The position numbers were made by a program, and so were the translations under genes. The notes beneath the pieces were generated by a model. The model ran no database searches. It was not told where the DNA came from and saw only the letters and a program-made list of their open reading frames with translations. Positions 1 through 12,229 of a stretch of 64,000 bases of DNA are shown piece after piece. The DNA comes from Seriola aureovittata (taxonomy: Eukaryota; Chordata; Actinopteri; Carangiformes; Carangidae). The stretch lies in contig NC_079386.1 of NCBI RefSeq assembly GCF_021018895.1, forward strand, positions 8,599,835 to 8,663,834, in the 5' to 3' direction. The stretch's first letter is position 1; each line of letters opens with the position of its first letter.

Positions 1-32
1 TCTCACTCAGTGCACTTTAATAAACAATACAA

Positions 33-79
33 TACAGTAGGGTCCAAAAGTGGTCACAGACTTTTGGATCCCGCTGTAT
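33..79. repeat. Tc1-like inverted-repeat remnant flanked by TA
   Basis: ACAGTAGGGTCCAAAAGT and ACTTTTGGATCCCGCTGT are an 18-bp inverted repeat with three mismatches and an 8-nt spacer, bounded by TA on both sides. The ends resemble teleost Tc1/mariner-type termini, so this is probably an internally deleted MITE or a fold-back end. Confidence 0.45.
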
Positions 80-115
80 ATAAGTAAAGAATTTAAATTT
101 AAATTTTTAATTTGA

Positions 116-146
116 TATTGATTCATATAGCCAATATGAATCAATA
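116..146. repeat. perfect stem-loop, 13-bp arms
   Basis: TATTGATTCATAT at 116-128 pairs exactly with 134-146 across a 5-nt loop. It lies in kcnip4 intron sequence. Confidence 0.7.
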
Positions 147-1059
147 GAAGTAGATGTTGATAAGTTTTTAAGTTGTATTGATTTTGCTCATGGCTCAGGA
201 TTTTCCTACTGATCACCTTGTAGAACTAACCCACTCTCACACCACAAGCAACCTTTTCCAGGCATCCTTCTTCTCTGGCACAGTAGTTGTACAGAGAGCC
301 ATTCTTCTCCTCACACCCAATTTTTGGCCGGACCTCCATGATTTTGCCAAACTAGGTTACAGATTTATGACGCCCTTTTCACAGTCTCTATTCCATGATG
401 TAATTGTAACCACTTTGTCCCTTTTTAGCCCTGGTATATAGAGGCCTCTTATAACTCCCATCGGCCATCTTGATGTTAGGTTTACTAGTTACAAACATGC
501 CGTGAGCTCTAGCTCTGCTATTATTTTTACCTGCGCATTGCAGCCTTGAAATTAATTAAGTGCTGGTGTGATTGACAAATTGTTTTCAGCACTCAAGGGC
601 TCATCTGAACGCCCACGGCTGCCATCAAACCTCACACTAAATCTTTCAGAGTAGCCGGGAGCGGGAGGGGAAATGGACTTGTGTGCTTTTAAGCAAGCTT
701 GTGAACTAATAACTTATAGACTTTCATACTCAAGAGCTGTGCTACATGTAACATTAGAGAGTTATTTGTGTATTGTGGTCATCAGTTCACACCTTGGATA
801 CACCACTTTTGTTACACCTGTGTTACAGTGTTACAGTGAGGAAAACACTCGTTTGTCAACCAGCATGTTTGGCTATGTGTGAAAAGAGCAGACACCAGAT
901 GTGATATTGAATTACACCCTGACATGACGTCAAAGGCACCATATCATATGTCTTTTACACTGATGACCTACAATGTGCGAGGACACTCGTTAATAAGTCA
1001 TGTGACCCAGTGCTCTACTTTTCATGACTTGCAGTGATTCCATATTTAGGCAGCATGCT

Positions 1060-1190
1060 AACAACTCAGATGGTGACCATAAACATTATCTGCTAAACAT
1101 CTTTATTGTCATTGTGAGCTTATTACTCTAGTAGGCTAATGTTAGCATTTAGCTAAAAGCACTGCTGTGCCTGTGTACAGCTTCACAGAT
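1060..1190. repeat. dispersed fish repeat, partial copy 1
   Basis: Shares the core CATTTAGCT(A/C)AAAG and then CTGTG plus GTACAGC(T/C)TCACAG with the copies at 3850-4190 and 6745-7030. The GCTAACA/GCTAA words are typical of an abundant percomorph interspersed repeat. Confidence 0.45.
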
Positions 1191-2900
1191 CCGCTAGCGT
1201 GGCTTTAGTAAGACTCTATAGTAACGCTAGTTGTTAGCCAAATATCAGTGGCTCACAGTTCTTTTAACTCAAGTTCATTCCTGTCCAGTTGTGTATGTGC
1301 TTAAGTTAACTTATATAATTTGTGGGATTTTGAAGTCAGCCAATTTGAAGAAGTCATCTCTTGCTGCATTTGGAGCTGCCTGGTGAAGCTTTAATGTTAC
1401 AGTACCAAAGTACTGTGTTGTTGTCCTGAAGAACCAGCTATGAGAGATATCCTTCTGTCTATATGAACTTTAATACACCCTCACCTCTTGCATGTCCAAT
1501 TTTCCCAGAATGCACTCAGGCTGTCAGTTGCGTGGGTAAGAGCTAATGCTGTATTTCCCAGGTTACCCTCAGATTGTCCACAAGCGCGGGGTGAGAGCTC
1601 GACTCATGAGGCTCTTTCCATGCTCCACAGCCAAAAAGCCATCCTCCAGTAATCAAAGCAAGTGGCTCTTCCAAGGCTCTCTCACTCTCTCTGTCTCTCT
1701 CTCTCTGATGATTTTTCTTTGGTTGTTATCTAAGATGCTTTTCCTTTCTGTGGCTTTTCTTGGTAAGGGGGCACACACTCAGTATAGGATTTAGTCACAC
1801 ATGATTGCACGAGCTGAAGTTCAGCCACAACATTCATTTTTAGAAATCCTTTTTACTTGCTTTACATTTCACATCGAACATTTTGCTCTTGTAGTTGTAG
1901 AAGTAAATAGATGCTTTTTGAATGTGTGAAATTATGTGATAATACCCAAAGATTAGAGTATTTCTTTTGTTCATTTTCTTCCATATCTTGTCAAAATGTT
2001 TTTATTTCCTCCATTAAAATAACAACTTAAAAAACTATATATGCATGTTGCAGAATATTTTCATCACATTCATGTGTGGAACACCCACATTGTATATCTG
2101 AAGTTAAACAAGGCAAAATAAACACATAAACACAAATCTACTATTTGCACAGCTGTAAGTATGTCACTTCTGGACTAACTCGACAATGAAACCCAAAAAG
2201 AGGAGGGCATATCGCCCAACATCACCGCCGACTGCAAAGCATCAGCTCCACAGCAGCAGGTTAAATGTGGTCTTTTATAATATGTAGTCTTTTGGCTGTG
2301 GGCCACAATAAGACCCTTGGAGCTAATGAGGCATTCAGACACTGTGTCACACTTCAGGTATATGAGAAGGCCTGCGCCAACAAGGCAAGTCAAACGCTGT
2401 GCTGCGAGGACAGTGCAGTCTGTGACAGGGCCTAGACAGCATCTGCCATCATTACAGCCCCATTAAAAAGTTTCACAGGGTTCAGCTGCACTCCTTCATG
2501 AAGAGGCTCTCTACCACAAGGACTTTGTTCTGGGGTCTCAATAACACTAATTACCACTGCTGTCTTATTTGGCGTAGAAGAAGAGGCCTTTCACGTTTTT
2601 GTTTGGTTTTGTGTAGCATTTGGAAATAAAAGGAGCTGATATAATGAGGAGAAAGGGCTTCAAAATTGATTCACTTGAATGGATTTTCTTTGTTATCATG
2701 AAGGTTACCCAGACTTTATGGCCATGTCATGCCAAAATGTGGCATTTTGGATAGAGAAGTTGCAAATGTCCAGGTTTATTGGCTCTCTTGGTGATATTTG
2801 GGGGTCTAATGGGATGTCTCAAATTCTAGCCCCAGAAATGTTAATTAGCAAAGACTCTTAGCATCTGTTCACATCTGACCTTCTTCCTCCTCCTTTCCAG

Positions 2901-5900
2901 ACAGCGTTGAAGATGAGCTTGAACTATCTGCAGTCCGCCATCGCCCTGAGGGCTTGGAGCAGCTTGAAGCCCAGACACGTTTCTCTCGCAAGGAGCTACA
3001 GATCCTTTACCGCGGCTTCAAGAATGTAAGTGACGGGGCCACCATGCAACCTCAGCAGCATATATAATGTACAGCTCAGTGGGCTTTGTTCTCTCCTGGA
3101 CACCTCTCTCTCTCTCTCTTGAACATCAAACCTTGTTTTTCTTTGATTATATTTGATTTATTCTATTACAACCCTCTGTAGTTGGCAGTGGTCTTTCTAC
3201 TCGAGTCTCCGCAAACAGCTCCACTTCTTCTAGTTCTCATCACTACTCAGCTCCACTCTGCTTGTGTAGCAATAAAATGATAATCATGCATTTAAGAAAT
3301 GTAATTTTGCTGAATCATCTGCATATTGCACTAAATGTTATCTAGTCAAATTGTGCTTACCACAGGAAATTGGAATTTCTGTACATTGTTCATTGTGCCA
3401 GGGATAATTAGGTCATACCTCGAACCGATCCAGGAAGATTACTGATGAGCTATCCAGTTCATGCTCCTCGAGAGCAACCCACATAAAGCCACCTGACTTC
3501 ATTGTCACCTCTAGTGTGAAGCGTAATGAGATGACCCAGAATTAACTCAACCCAAATTGTCTGGCAATGAAAGAGAGGAGCATAGCGAGAGCCCTGTGAT
3601 AGTGAAATTCCCATGAGGCTTCAGTTTCCTGTTGAGCCTGCACTGTGCTCCAGCCAAGTCCCTGCAAAGCCTGCCCATTAGTCTGCTTCCACTTGAGACA
3701 GCGTAAGAGGTAAGAAGTGGATTAATGAGGCCTTTAATTTGTGCCACACACTTTGCCTGACTTCCTGTAACGCTGAGGGAGTGGATATTTCATATGTTTA
3801 TAGACACACAAGCTTTTTTTTTTTTTTTTTTTTTTTTTTTAACTTTGTAGATTTTACATTTTATTTTTAGCCACATTAGCGTCATCAGTTCATCAGTTCG
3901 TTGGTGAGTCCACCACTTTCCCTCCAGACATTCATGCTCCCAAGAGGATGAAGCCTAATGACTGCTGTGGTTTTTTTCTGTAGGTCAGACTTTTCACTTA
4001 TCCAATGAAATATCTACAAGATGTCTGGCACAAAATTTTGAAAATGCGTCAACAACTATTTGATGGATTGCAATGAAGTCTGGTGGAGGTGTTCTTCTAA
4101 CTTTGTTGATTCCCTTGATTTTTCATTTAGCTCAAAGCACCTCTGTGTCTGAGTACAGCCTCACAGAGACATTAGTGTCTGCAGATTCTTAGTCTATTTA
4201 ATAGTGTGAATACACTTGCTTTAATTTTTAGTTTTAATTTACTCACCTTCTATAAAATTAGACAGATGTTGTTGAGGCACAGGTCCAAATTGGACAAAGA
4301 CAAGGAGTCATGGCACTTAAATTGCAGCTACTAAAAAGCTTCTGTGCATCACTTTGCTGTATCCATAGTGAAGCTCAGTTTTTGAACTGCAAGGGTCAAA
4401 CAGCTTGTCTCTGCTTTACCTCAACCTGGTGACATTGGCAGAATAAAGGTAAAGCTTTTAAGGCCAGCCAGACTAATTGAAACTGGCATAGTTCCCATGA
4501 TGAGAAATCTGGCCCTTTGTCCTTGGTGTCCGGGGTTTCGAATGGAGTCAAATGTCTCTAATGCAGGTGACAGAATGACCCTCATTTGTCTTGACATCAA
4601 ATTTTACAAGTCATTCATTTGTGCTCAAAGTAGAGCTTTGACTTAGATCCAGCAATATGTCTAGCAGGGACCAAAACAAGACCACTGAGGCTCTGTCTTG
4701 GTCTTAAGGTGGAATTTGAGCAAAGGTCAATCTAACGATATGAGAGAATCCACTGTCTCACAGATTACTTGACCCCAGAATACAGGAAATAACACAATAT
4801 TATCCTCATGTCTGGCTAAATCTTCTGGGCTTTCACAGTTCACAGTCTGGGGCATTGCCTCGGGCATTAGATTAAGATCTCTCAGTTTCTATTCCATCAG
4901 TGATGATGCCTCTGTTCACAGGTTTATTTCATTCCCCGCAGTACTTATTGCTGCATCACTTCACGAGTCTCAGAAAGGAATTTCATGCCTGGCTGGTTTT
5001 GCATTTCACAGATTGTATTTGTGATTTTTATTTTCATGGAAGAGCTAATTTTACAAACATATCATGACATGAATACAAATACATTTTCTGACCTCTCACT
5101 CTGTCTGATGAGACTGGCACAAATAATGTGCAAAATGGAACAATATCCGAGGGCAAGTAGAAAACTACACCCTCATTTACACAACATACCACATTATTCG
5201 AATTGCTCTTTGTCCATTATTTTAATCTTAATTTAGGTAGATAAACAAATGTATACATATGAAAAAAATCCAATAAAAAAAAATGGGAGACAAAGATATA
5301 GAAAACAACTATATGCAGCTTGACTATAACCTTGTGTTTAAAAAAATGTAGGTGGTGTGTGATGATGAATGAGAGACTTATTACTAGAAGAAAAGAAAAA
5401 CAATCAGCATAAATTTCAGTAGCATCCATGTTAGATGCCTAGCTAAAGTGTTTATATTTTAAATCTAAAGTATCCAAATGTCAGTAATTTTATGTCTTTA
5501 ATTCAGTAATTTGTTGATCTATCAGTGTTTCACTGATGCAGGGAAAAAATCTTTCCCAAAAGCTTGATTTTAATGACCTATGTAAAGAACTGTGTGACTG
5601 AATCCCTGACCTTTAACTAATAGTTTATCCTGATGGAACCTTAAGGCATTTATCAATTGAGTGTTACTATTTTACTGAACTTTAAATTGAATTGCAGGGA
5701 CACTGTCTTGTACGTGGCCTCATTCTCAATTGAAAAATGGTCTCTGTCGCCGATGTCGTCATGAGACAGAAAACGATCACTTTTACTGACCTTTAACTTT
5801 CCCTCAGATTTGTGAGGATGAGTTAGCAAGGTTAGAAGAAGAAGCTGATTTGGAACACAGCCATTCGTATATTACTGTCCCACTTAATCAGTATGTTAGT

Positions 5901-8900
5901 CGTGTTGACAGCTGTAATTGCCCATCTGTGTACAGACACACACACAGGCGTGCACAGACTCTACAAGTGGAGGGAAATGGCGTGTTTAAAAATCCCCTTG
6001 TACTCACTTTAAGCACTTAATTACAAGACATTTCATTGCGCTGCTTCAACAAAAGGTTGACTGTTGACAGCGCAGTTCAATGCAAAGTTGTAGAACATAA
6101 ACAATGCTCTAATTAACAGAGGCTCTACTAAACAACAAAGAAATACTGTCTGTGTCAAGTGTACGAAGTTGCTGTGGAGCAACTTTGCTTTTAGAGTGGA
6201 TATATTTGATATTCTCCCTGTGCTGAACATGTCTGCAGTCTTTGTAAGAATATAACTTGAAATTGTTCATTGAACTGAGAGACATAAGAGAATAGTTGGA
6301 ACTCCAAGGAAATACAAGTGAGTCATAGCAGAGTGTAAGGTGACAAGATTGATACCACTCTCACATCCGTTTGTTAGATTTAAAGCTTCTGTCAGGACAA
6401 GGTTAGATTAGCTTAGCATGCCGCGGTGATGAAGGAATCTTTGGGCCCGGCTAAGAAACATTCTAGCACATAGCCCCCTGTAAAATGTGTAGTTTTTACA
6501 CCTCTGTTTGTGTACAGATTAAACAAACGAGATGTGGTATTTATCCATGAGCTTTAGAGCTATGGGCAGGCTAATCTTTTCCCAGAACTCCCTTCACTTT
6601 CTTCTAGCACCATCATCTGGTCAAAAGTTTAGTTTGTCCAATGCTTTTGTTTATGACCAGATACTTAAACTAAGATACTCAAACTAGTGACATTTCTATC
6701 AAACTCAGCCGAACTTGTGTTTAGTGCCAATTACCCAATGATAGTATGCTAACAAACTAAACTAATATTGTGAGCGACTCTAGTTACTATAATAGCATGC
6801 TAATATGCTGACATGGTAAACATTATACCTGCTAAACTTCAGCATGTTAGCATGCTGACATTAACATTTAGCTCAAAGTACCGCTGTGAGTGCAGTTTGA
6901 CAGACTTAGCATAGCTGTAGACTTGTTTTGCTTTAGCTTTGGAAAGAACCAGGCTAGCTGTTTCCTCCTGCTTCCAGTATTTCAGCAGTGCTAAGCCAAC
7001 TGTTTCCCAGAAGCAGCTTCGGCATTTGGCATACAAACATGTATTATTGTTCTCTGTCAGACCAACATTTTTGAGATTTCCAAGTCGGAAATGAGTTGGA
7101 AAAGGTTGGGAATCACTGATCTAACAGAAGAGAGATAAACACTTTGAAAATAACATCCCCCAAAATCTTGAAAATATAAATTGCAAATTGCTTGAATAGT
7201 TTTCTCAACATCCTTTGGATCTATACACTGGCCCATTGTGAACAGCATTACAAACCACACAGACTTTCAGACTTCATGTAATCAGGTCACAAAAGTATTA
7301 TTTTGAGACAAGCTTGTTCTCATTCTGTCTGCCTAACTTCCCCAAAATTCTTGACCTCACCTCACCCCACAAGATATGCAACTGGGTCTGTGAGACAACA
7401 GTAGATGAGTGTCAGGGGACTCATACAGACAACCATGCAGCATCCTCTTAGCTTCAAACACAAAGCGCCTGTTTGAAGCAACACAACAAGGTTTCATCTT
7501 TATTTTCTCACCCCTTCAGCTCCGCTTCCCAAAGTGGCTGATCAGAGATGGTCACAAGAATTATTATATTGGGAAACCCAGTGTGCCCTGTGATTCTGAT
7601 TTGCTCCCTCAAACTGAGAGAAATGTATGGAGAAAATGAAATGAAACAAATCACTGGCTGCAGCAAACACATCTGAAGTTTAGTTCCTGAAAACAGAAAT
7701 GTGATGGTTCCTAAATCAAATTGTTTTATACATCCAATTTTCAGATAAAGGTATAGAATATGTAAATACAGAAGGTATATTTTCGCTGTTTCTCCTTTTT
7801 GATTGATGTCTGATACCTGATGAAACTGTATCGGAGAGGTGTTCATGTTATTGTATCCACCCATGTACCGTCTGTTGCTTATCTTTGATCTCCTACAACA
7901 ACCTCCACCCTTGCAATGTGTTATTTTCTTCTATTAAAAAAAAAAACCCAGACACACACATTTACACATGTGCCTCTTGGTTTATAAATGGGCGGGGCAC
8001 TTCCTCTATTTCCAAATTTAATATCCTGCCAGAGTGTGTTATGTACAGCATCACATCAAGAACAAACTGAACCTGTAAAAACCACCTGCCTTTGTCACCA
8101 CGCTGCTCTGAGCAAGGTCATCTGCCATGTGTTTGACTGGCTCTTTTCTTTGAAAAGACACAAAGCATCCTCCTTGGAAGTGTTACATAAGAGAAGTCAC
8201 TCTTTTCCACTGAACGCTACCAGACAACCACAAGTGGGTGACTTTGGACGACTGTGAACAAGATTTCTATTGAGGCTTGGATGCTTCACATTTTTAATAC
8301 AACCAAACTGAGCATGAGTGTCTATGTTCCATACTCTGAGAAACTGAAAGCACTGCTGTGAAACAAGATGATGATTTCTACATGCATCTTTACTCATGTC
8401 AGTGTATCCAGGAAACTTAGATTTCTTCTACATTCAACAAGTGAGCAACACTTTCTTTCCCTTGATTATTAAACTGTGTCACTGAGTCACATTATAAGCT
8501 AAACTGTAAATACCTTTCCCAGGTATAAAACTGTCAACTGAGAATTTATTTTCCCTGGCAAATATTGTATTTTTTAGGCCTACATGTGCAAAACAGTCGA
8601 GCAAGAATAAAATCCTGCACTATTTGCAAGGGCGTCATTGCTATGCATGTTTGATTAAAACAAAGAAAAAGAAAAAAGAAAGAACACGATTCCATACAGT
8701 TAAACATGTATTGTGGATTCCACTTTAATGATCTTTGAGCAGAGACAGGCCAGAAACTGAAAGTCTGCTCACTGGTTCAACTGCACTGTTTGTGTTGGCA
8801 AGACATCAGCCCTGATATCAGCAGGCAGCTGGCTGGCTAGCATTAGCTCAGCGGCAGGGACAGACTGAATAAAGTAGAACCCACACACTGTTTAGTCAAC

Positions 8901-11900
8901 GTCCACAGCTTCACATCTCGTTATATCAAACAGAGCTCAGATCAGCGTGCAGGGTCTTTTTTCAGTCTCTCCCTCTCGTAGATACGATCTCCAGATTTCT
9001 TAAACTGCAGCGGGTCCAAAAGACTGTAATCATCCATGTCACGGTTTATGAGACAGTCAGGATCCAAAGAGGCTAATATAACCAGCTGCTATCTATGTTA
9101 ATTTTAACATAATTTAATTTTTTTTGTGGAATGTTTTTTTCCACAAAGTAGACATTTTACACATAACCGTGTTCGGCAAGTAACAACCAACACACACAAT
9201 ATGTAGTGCAGATGTACACGATTACTGAGAAAAGACACAAATGCAAAGATCGATCTTGGGATTTTAAGAGTTAATGTTGGCTCATTCAAAAAAAAAAAGA
9301 GAGAGACGTGTTGAAAATTTATCCAGCCCTACCCAGCGGTGATGTCATAGTGTACTTGACAATCCCAGGGGTACACTTGATCATCACTGAAGCAAGGCGG
9401 GAAGGTCAACCACTGAAGGCCAGCAATAACAATAATGTCTTGTTTTACTAAGGTAATGTTCGGCCACAGTGGAAAGCTGGCTTCTAAACCTGTTTTAATA
9501 CATGTAGTGTATAAATAAATAAATGATTTGTCTTACATGAGTTCTCATCCAAAAAGGGATTTAAAAAAATGGTTTAAAAAGATGTCTTCTTCTATGCTGA
9601 AAACTTTTCAGTATGTATGCGCAGTGCCCATTTCAAGTTTCAGTTCAAGTTCTATATTGGACCATGACTGACACGTCTTAAACTCAGATTTAAGGAGAAG
9701 ACTTTAATATGGGGGGGGGCTTTAATATAGACGCTGAATGTCCTTTTGTCTTGCAGGAATGCCCCAGTGGAGTCGTCAACGAAGAAACCTTTAAAGACAT
9801 CTACGCACAGTTCTTCCCACAAGGAGGTTTGTGCCCACTGCTTTGTTTTGTTTTTCCAGCTTGTGTTGCCTCTTATAGCTGCCTCTTATCTACTCTGTGT
9901 GCTGGACTGACACTGATTGTCTTTCATTCATGTTTACAAAAATTGTGCTCCCAAAGTATTTCAAGTTCAAGTTCCATCAAAAACAACGCAGCGACAGTGA
10001 GAGACAGAAGAAGAAAGTAGCTCTATAGTGCCAGGGGTTGCTCACTGTTGGTTCTCATCATTATGCAAAGATTCTACCCAAGGAAACAGAGAGAAAACAT
10101 TAGGAGGCTTTGATATATCTGTTGAGAGAGAGAAAAAAGGCAGCAGTAATATAAATATAAAATGTAATGGCTCACCACACAGTAAACAATGATAGAGCTC
10201 TTAGCTTTAAGCTTATTGTTCTTTTCTCTCATTATGGAAAAAAAAAATATCTGAGGATTATTTTCTTTGAGGTTGTTTAGAAAAGCTACAAACTTCCCTT
10301 TGAACCATTGTCTTGTTTGCAGTAGGTGTAACTGCTGAACTGAGTCTTAATCATGGCAGATTATTCTGATTATAGTTTGTTTTCCTCATAGATGCTTCAA
10401 CATATGCACATTTCCTGTTCAATGCATTTGACACAGATCACAATGGCTCTGTCAGTTTTGAGGTAAGCCAAGTATTTTCATTTCTTTCTGTCAAAAGGGT
10501 TAGAATCATTAGTTTCAGTATCAGGTATAAGGCTAGATGTGGCTTTTTCCATTCTTACAGAGTAAGGTAAAAAAAAATTGCCCCTCATATAACCAAGAAT
10601 GGAAATTTCAACAATTTCAAAAGAAGTAAACTCTGTCCAGCATTTAAAACTCCCAACAAAAGAACTTAACATGTTTAAAGCTTCAGCACTGTAAGCCTCT
10701 AAGGCATTGCACTGGAGCATTATGTAACCTGCAACCCCAATAATTTTAATTTAGCCCAAGCAAGTCTACTTCAGATGCTATCAACACGAGATTAATATTT
10801 ATGAAGGGGCATAATTTTGCTTATTAGGAGAGAAAAGCTGTCATTACGCCAAACCAAAGCTTCAGCAGCTAATGTGCTGTCCATTCAATTCAAATGTATG
10901 AGTATTCCCCAAGGGCAGACACAGATTATGAGACAGCTAATAATTTCAATAGTGAGGTATTTTTGATTTATAGTGTCTGCACTCTTGCTGTTTCATCATT
11001 AGGCTCTAATTAATACCTGACATAATATCCCTGCAAAAATGTTGTATGAAATCAGCTGAAATGCCTCATACATTTAGTGAGCACAGTGAATATCTTTGTT
11101 ACTGTTTTTGTTTATTGCATAGGTTTTCAAGTACTTGTTGTTTACAAAATGCTACTTAATAAATGTGTATATTTTATACAAATATCAGTGCCTCTTGTCT
11201 CCACGGCAGGATTTTGTTATGGGCCTCTCGATCCTTCTGCGAGGATCCGTCCAGGAAAAACTCAACTGGGCTTTCAACCTTTATGATATCAATAAAGACG
11301 GATATATAACTAAAGAGGTATGTCCCTTCAAACACAAATATACGCCTTTTATATGCAGCCCTAATTTGAAGGCAACATGTTTCGTAAAAGGCTTCAACCA
11401 AGTCAAGTAGCCAACTAGCTTTCACACCGGTGGTATATACTGTATATTTGCCCAGGTTCAACAAATTTCACTGAAAGCCGGGAACTTCATGCTCATTGTG
11501 GCACTCAAGGAAAAGTCAGGATTCGTCCTCTGAGATCATGGCAATCTATCCAATGGCCGTTGTGATATTTCAGTCTGGACTCAAGTGGCGGGCCAACCAA
11601 CAAAACTGTACTATCCCTGTAGCCTTGCTGTTGTATGACTGAAAACTGAAAATGACATTTGTTCCTGTTACTATGGATAATCCACAAACCTCACTGTGGA
11701 TAGTGTTAATATTCACCTAGAGTAACAGGGCCATTGTTTCTGAAATGTCATTCTTCAAATCCTTAAGGGGTAAGAGAGGAGAGTTTTTGCTGTAATTTGG
11801 GTGAACTGACCCTTTTCTGCGTGTCGCAGGAAATGCTGGACATTATGAAGGCCATCTACGACATGATGGGAAAATGCACATACCCTGTCCTCAAAGAGGA

Positions 11901-12229
11901 GACGCCTCGCCAGCATGTAGAAGTATTCTTTCAGGCAAGTCTGGAGCTGGCAGCAGAAACGGCTCTGTGCAATAAAGAGGCTTTTGCAGACCTCCTTTAT
12001 TTATCATCTTTCTCTCCTCTGTCTCCAACAGAAGATGGATAAGAATAAAGATGGAGTGGTTACCATAGACGAGTTCATCGACTGCTGCCAAAATGTAAGC
12101 TGGATACCCCGACACATCTGCTCCCACTGCTGTTGGCACACACTCGCACTCTCTCATTACATTGTGTCTTTGTGTCTGCAGGATGAAAACATCATGCGAT
12201 CAATGCACCTCTTTGAAAATGTTCTTTAA
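2901..12229 (+). CDS. kcnip4: Kv channel-interacting protein 4 (KChIP4), 3' part: all core exons, N-terminal exons off-window
   Basis: KChIPs are neuronal calcium sensors that bind the Kv4 channel N-terminus and change its gating and trafficking. Coding exons: 2901-3025, 9757-9826, 10392-10462, 11210-11317, 11830-11934, 12032-12094 and 12182-12229 (stop TAA 12227-12229). They join in frame into about 196 residues. Visible in order: SVEDELEL leading to LYRGFKN; a degenerate EF1 with ECPSGVV; EF2 [13 protein letters not shown]3 [13 protein letters not shown]4 [13 protein letters not shown]-terminus FENVL. KCNIP4 is preferred over KCNIP1/2/3 because of SVEDELE, ILYRGF and DMMGKCTYP. The exon at 2901 begins in phase with two bases of a split codon, so at least one exon lies upstream; this family uses alternative first exons that set the N-terminus. 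The intron after 11934 has a GC donor. A 'b' co-orthologue cannot be told from 'a' here. Confidence 0.93.
3814..3840. repeat. poly(T) tract
   Basis: Twenty-seven consecutive T in a kcnip4 intron, directly before a dispersed repeat copy on the plus strand. Confidence 0.9.
3850..4190. repeat. dispersed fish repeat, longest copy
   Basis: Contains CAACTATTTGATGGATTGCA and CAGACATTCATGCTCCC, words I recognise from a very abundant percomorph repeat, followed by the core shared with the copies at 1060 and 6745. No coding capacity. Family not named from memory. Confidence 0.5.
6400..7030. repeat. composite of two dispersed fish repeats
   Basis: 6400-6590 has a GGGCCCGGC(T)AAGAAA word and CATAGCCCCCTGTAAAA, recognised as part of a common teleost repeat. 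6745-6905 has the GCTAACA/CATTTAGCTCAAAG core. 6940-7000 has CAGGCTAGCTGTTTCCTCC, which matches the repeat arm at 59930. Looks like nested or adjacent insertions. Confidence 0.45.
9757..10462 (+). CDS. kcnip4: kcnip4 exons for EF1 and EF2
   Basis: Exon 9757-9826 (acceptor TTGCAG, donor GTTTGT) carries the degenerate first EF-hand: its Cys-Pro pair in ECPSG is the KChIP/NCS feature that abolishes calcium binding. Exon 10392-10462 (acceptor CATAG, donor GTAAGC) holds EF2, [11 protein letters not shown]. The Gly of FFPQG is followed by a codon split between the two exons (G|AT). The 565-bp intron between them shows no other gene. Confidence 0.93.
11830..12094 (+). CDS. kcnip4: kcnip4 exons flanking a GC-AG intron (EF4)
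   Basis: Exon 11830-11934 encodes [15 protein letters not shown] through HVEVFFQ. Exon 12032-12094 starts [10 protein letters not shown] and carries EF4. The protein needs CAG directly before AAG ATG GAT, so the donor after 11934 must be GCAAGT; no GT donor gives the correct product. The intron is 97 bp and ends CCAACAG. Confidence 0.9.

Larger units (their letters stand above)
1..2900 (+). other. kcnip4: kcnip4 intron (5' end off-window)
   Basis: No convincing coding exon is seen on either strand. The stretch holds a short Tc1-like palindrome near 33-79, a stem-loop at 116-146, a CRE palindrome at 925-932, part of a dispersed repeat around 1060-1190 and CT-rich tracts near 1675-1710. The pyrimidine-rich acceptor TCCTTTCCAG at its right end is strong. 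Confidence 0.75.
3026..9756 (+). other. kcnip4: kcnip4 intron, repeat-rich
   Basis: A 6.7-kb intron with donor GTAAGT. It holds a T27 tract (3814-3840), copies of dispersed fish repeats (about 3850-4190, 6400-6590 and 6745-7030), an A/G-rich patch near 8650-8690 and a G-run at 9710-9718. ORFs of up to about 118 codons occur but have no recognisable motifs or splice support. Confidence 0.75.

Noticed and set aside
7508..7864. A 118-codon minus-strand ORF in a kcnip4 intron
   Set aside because: No motif recognised and no sensible splice context; expected by chance at this window size.
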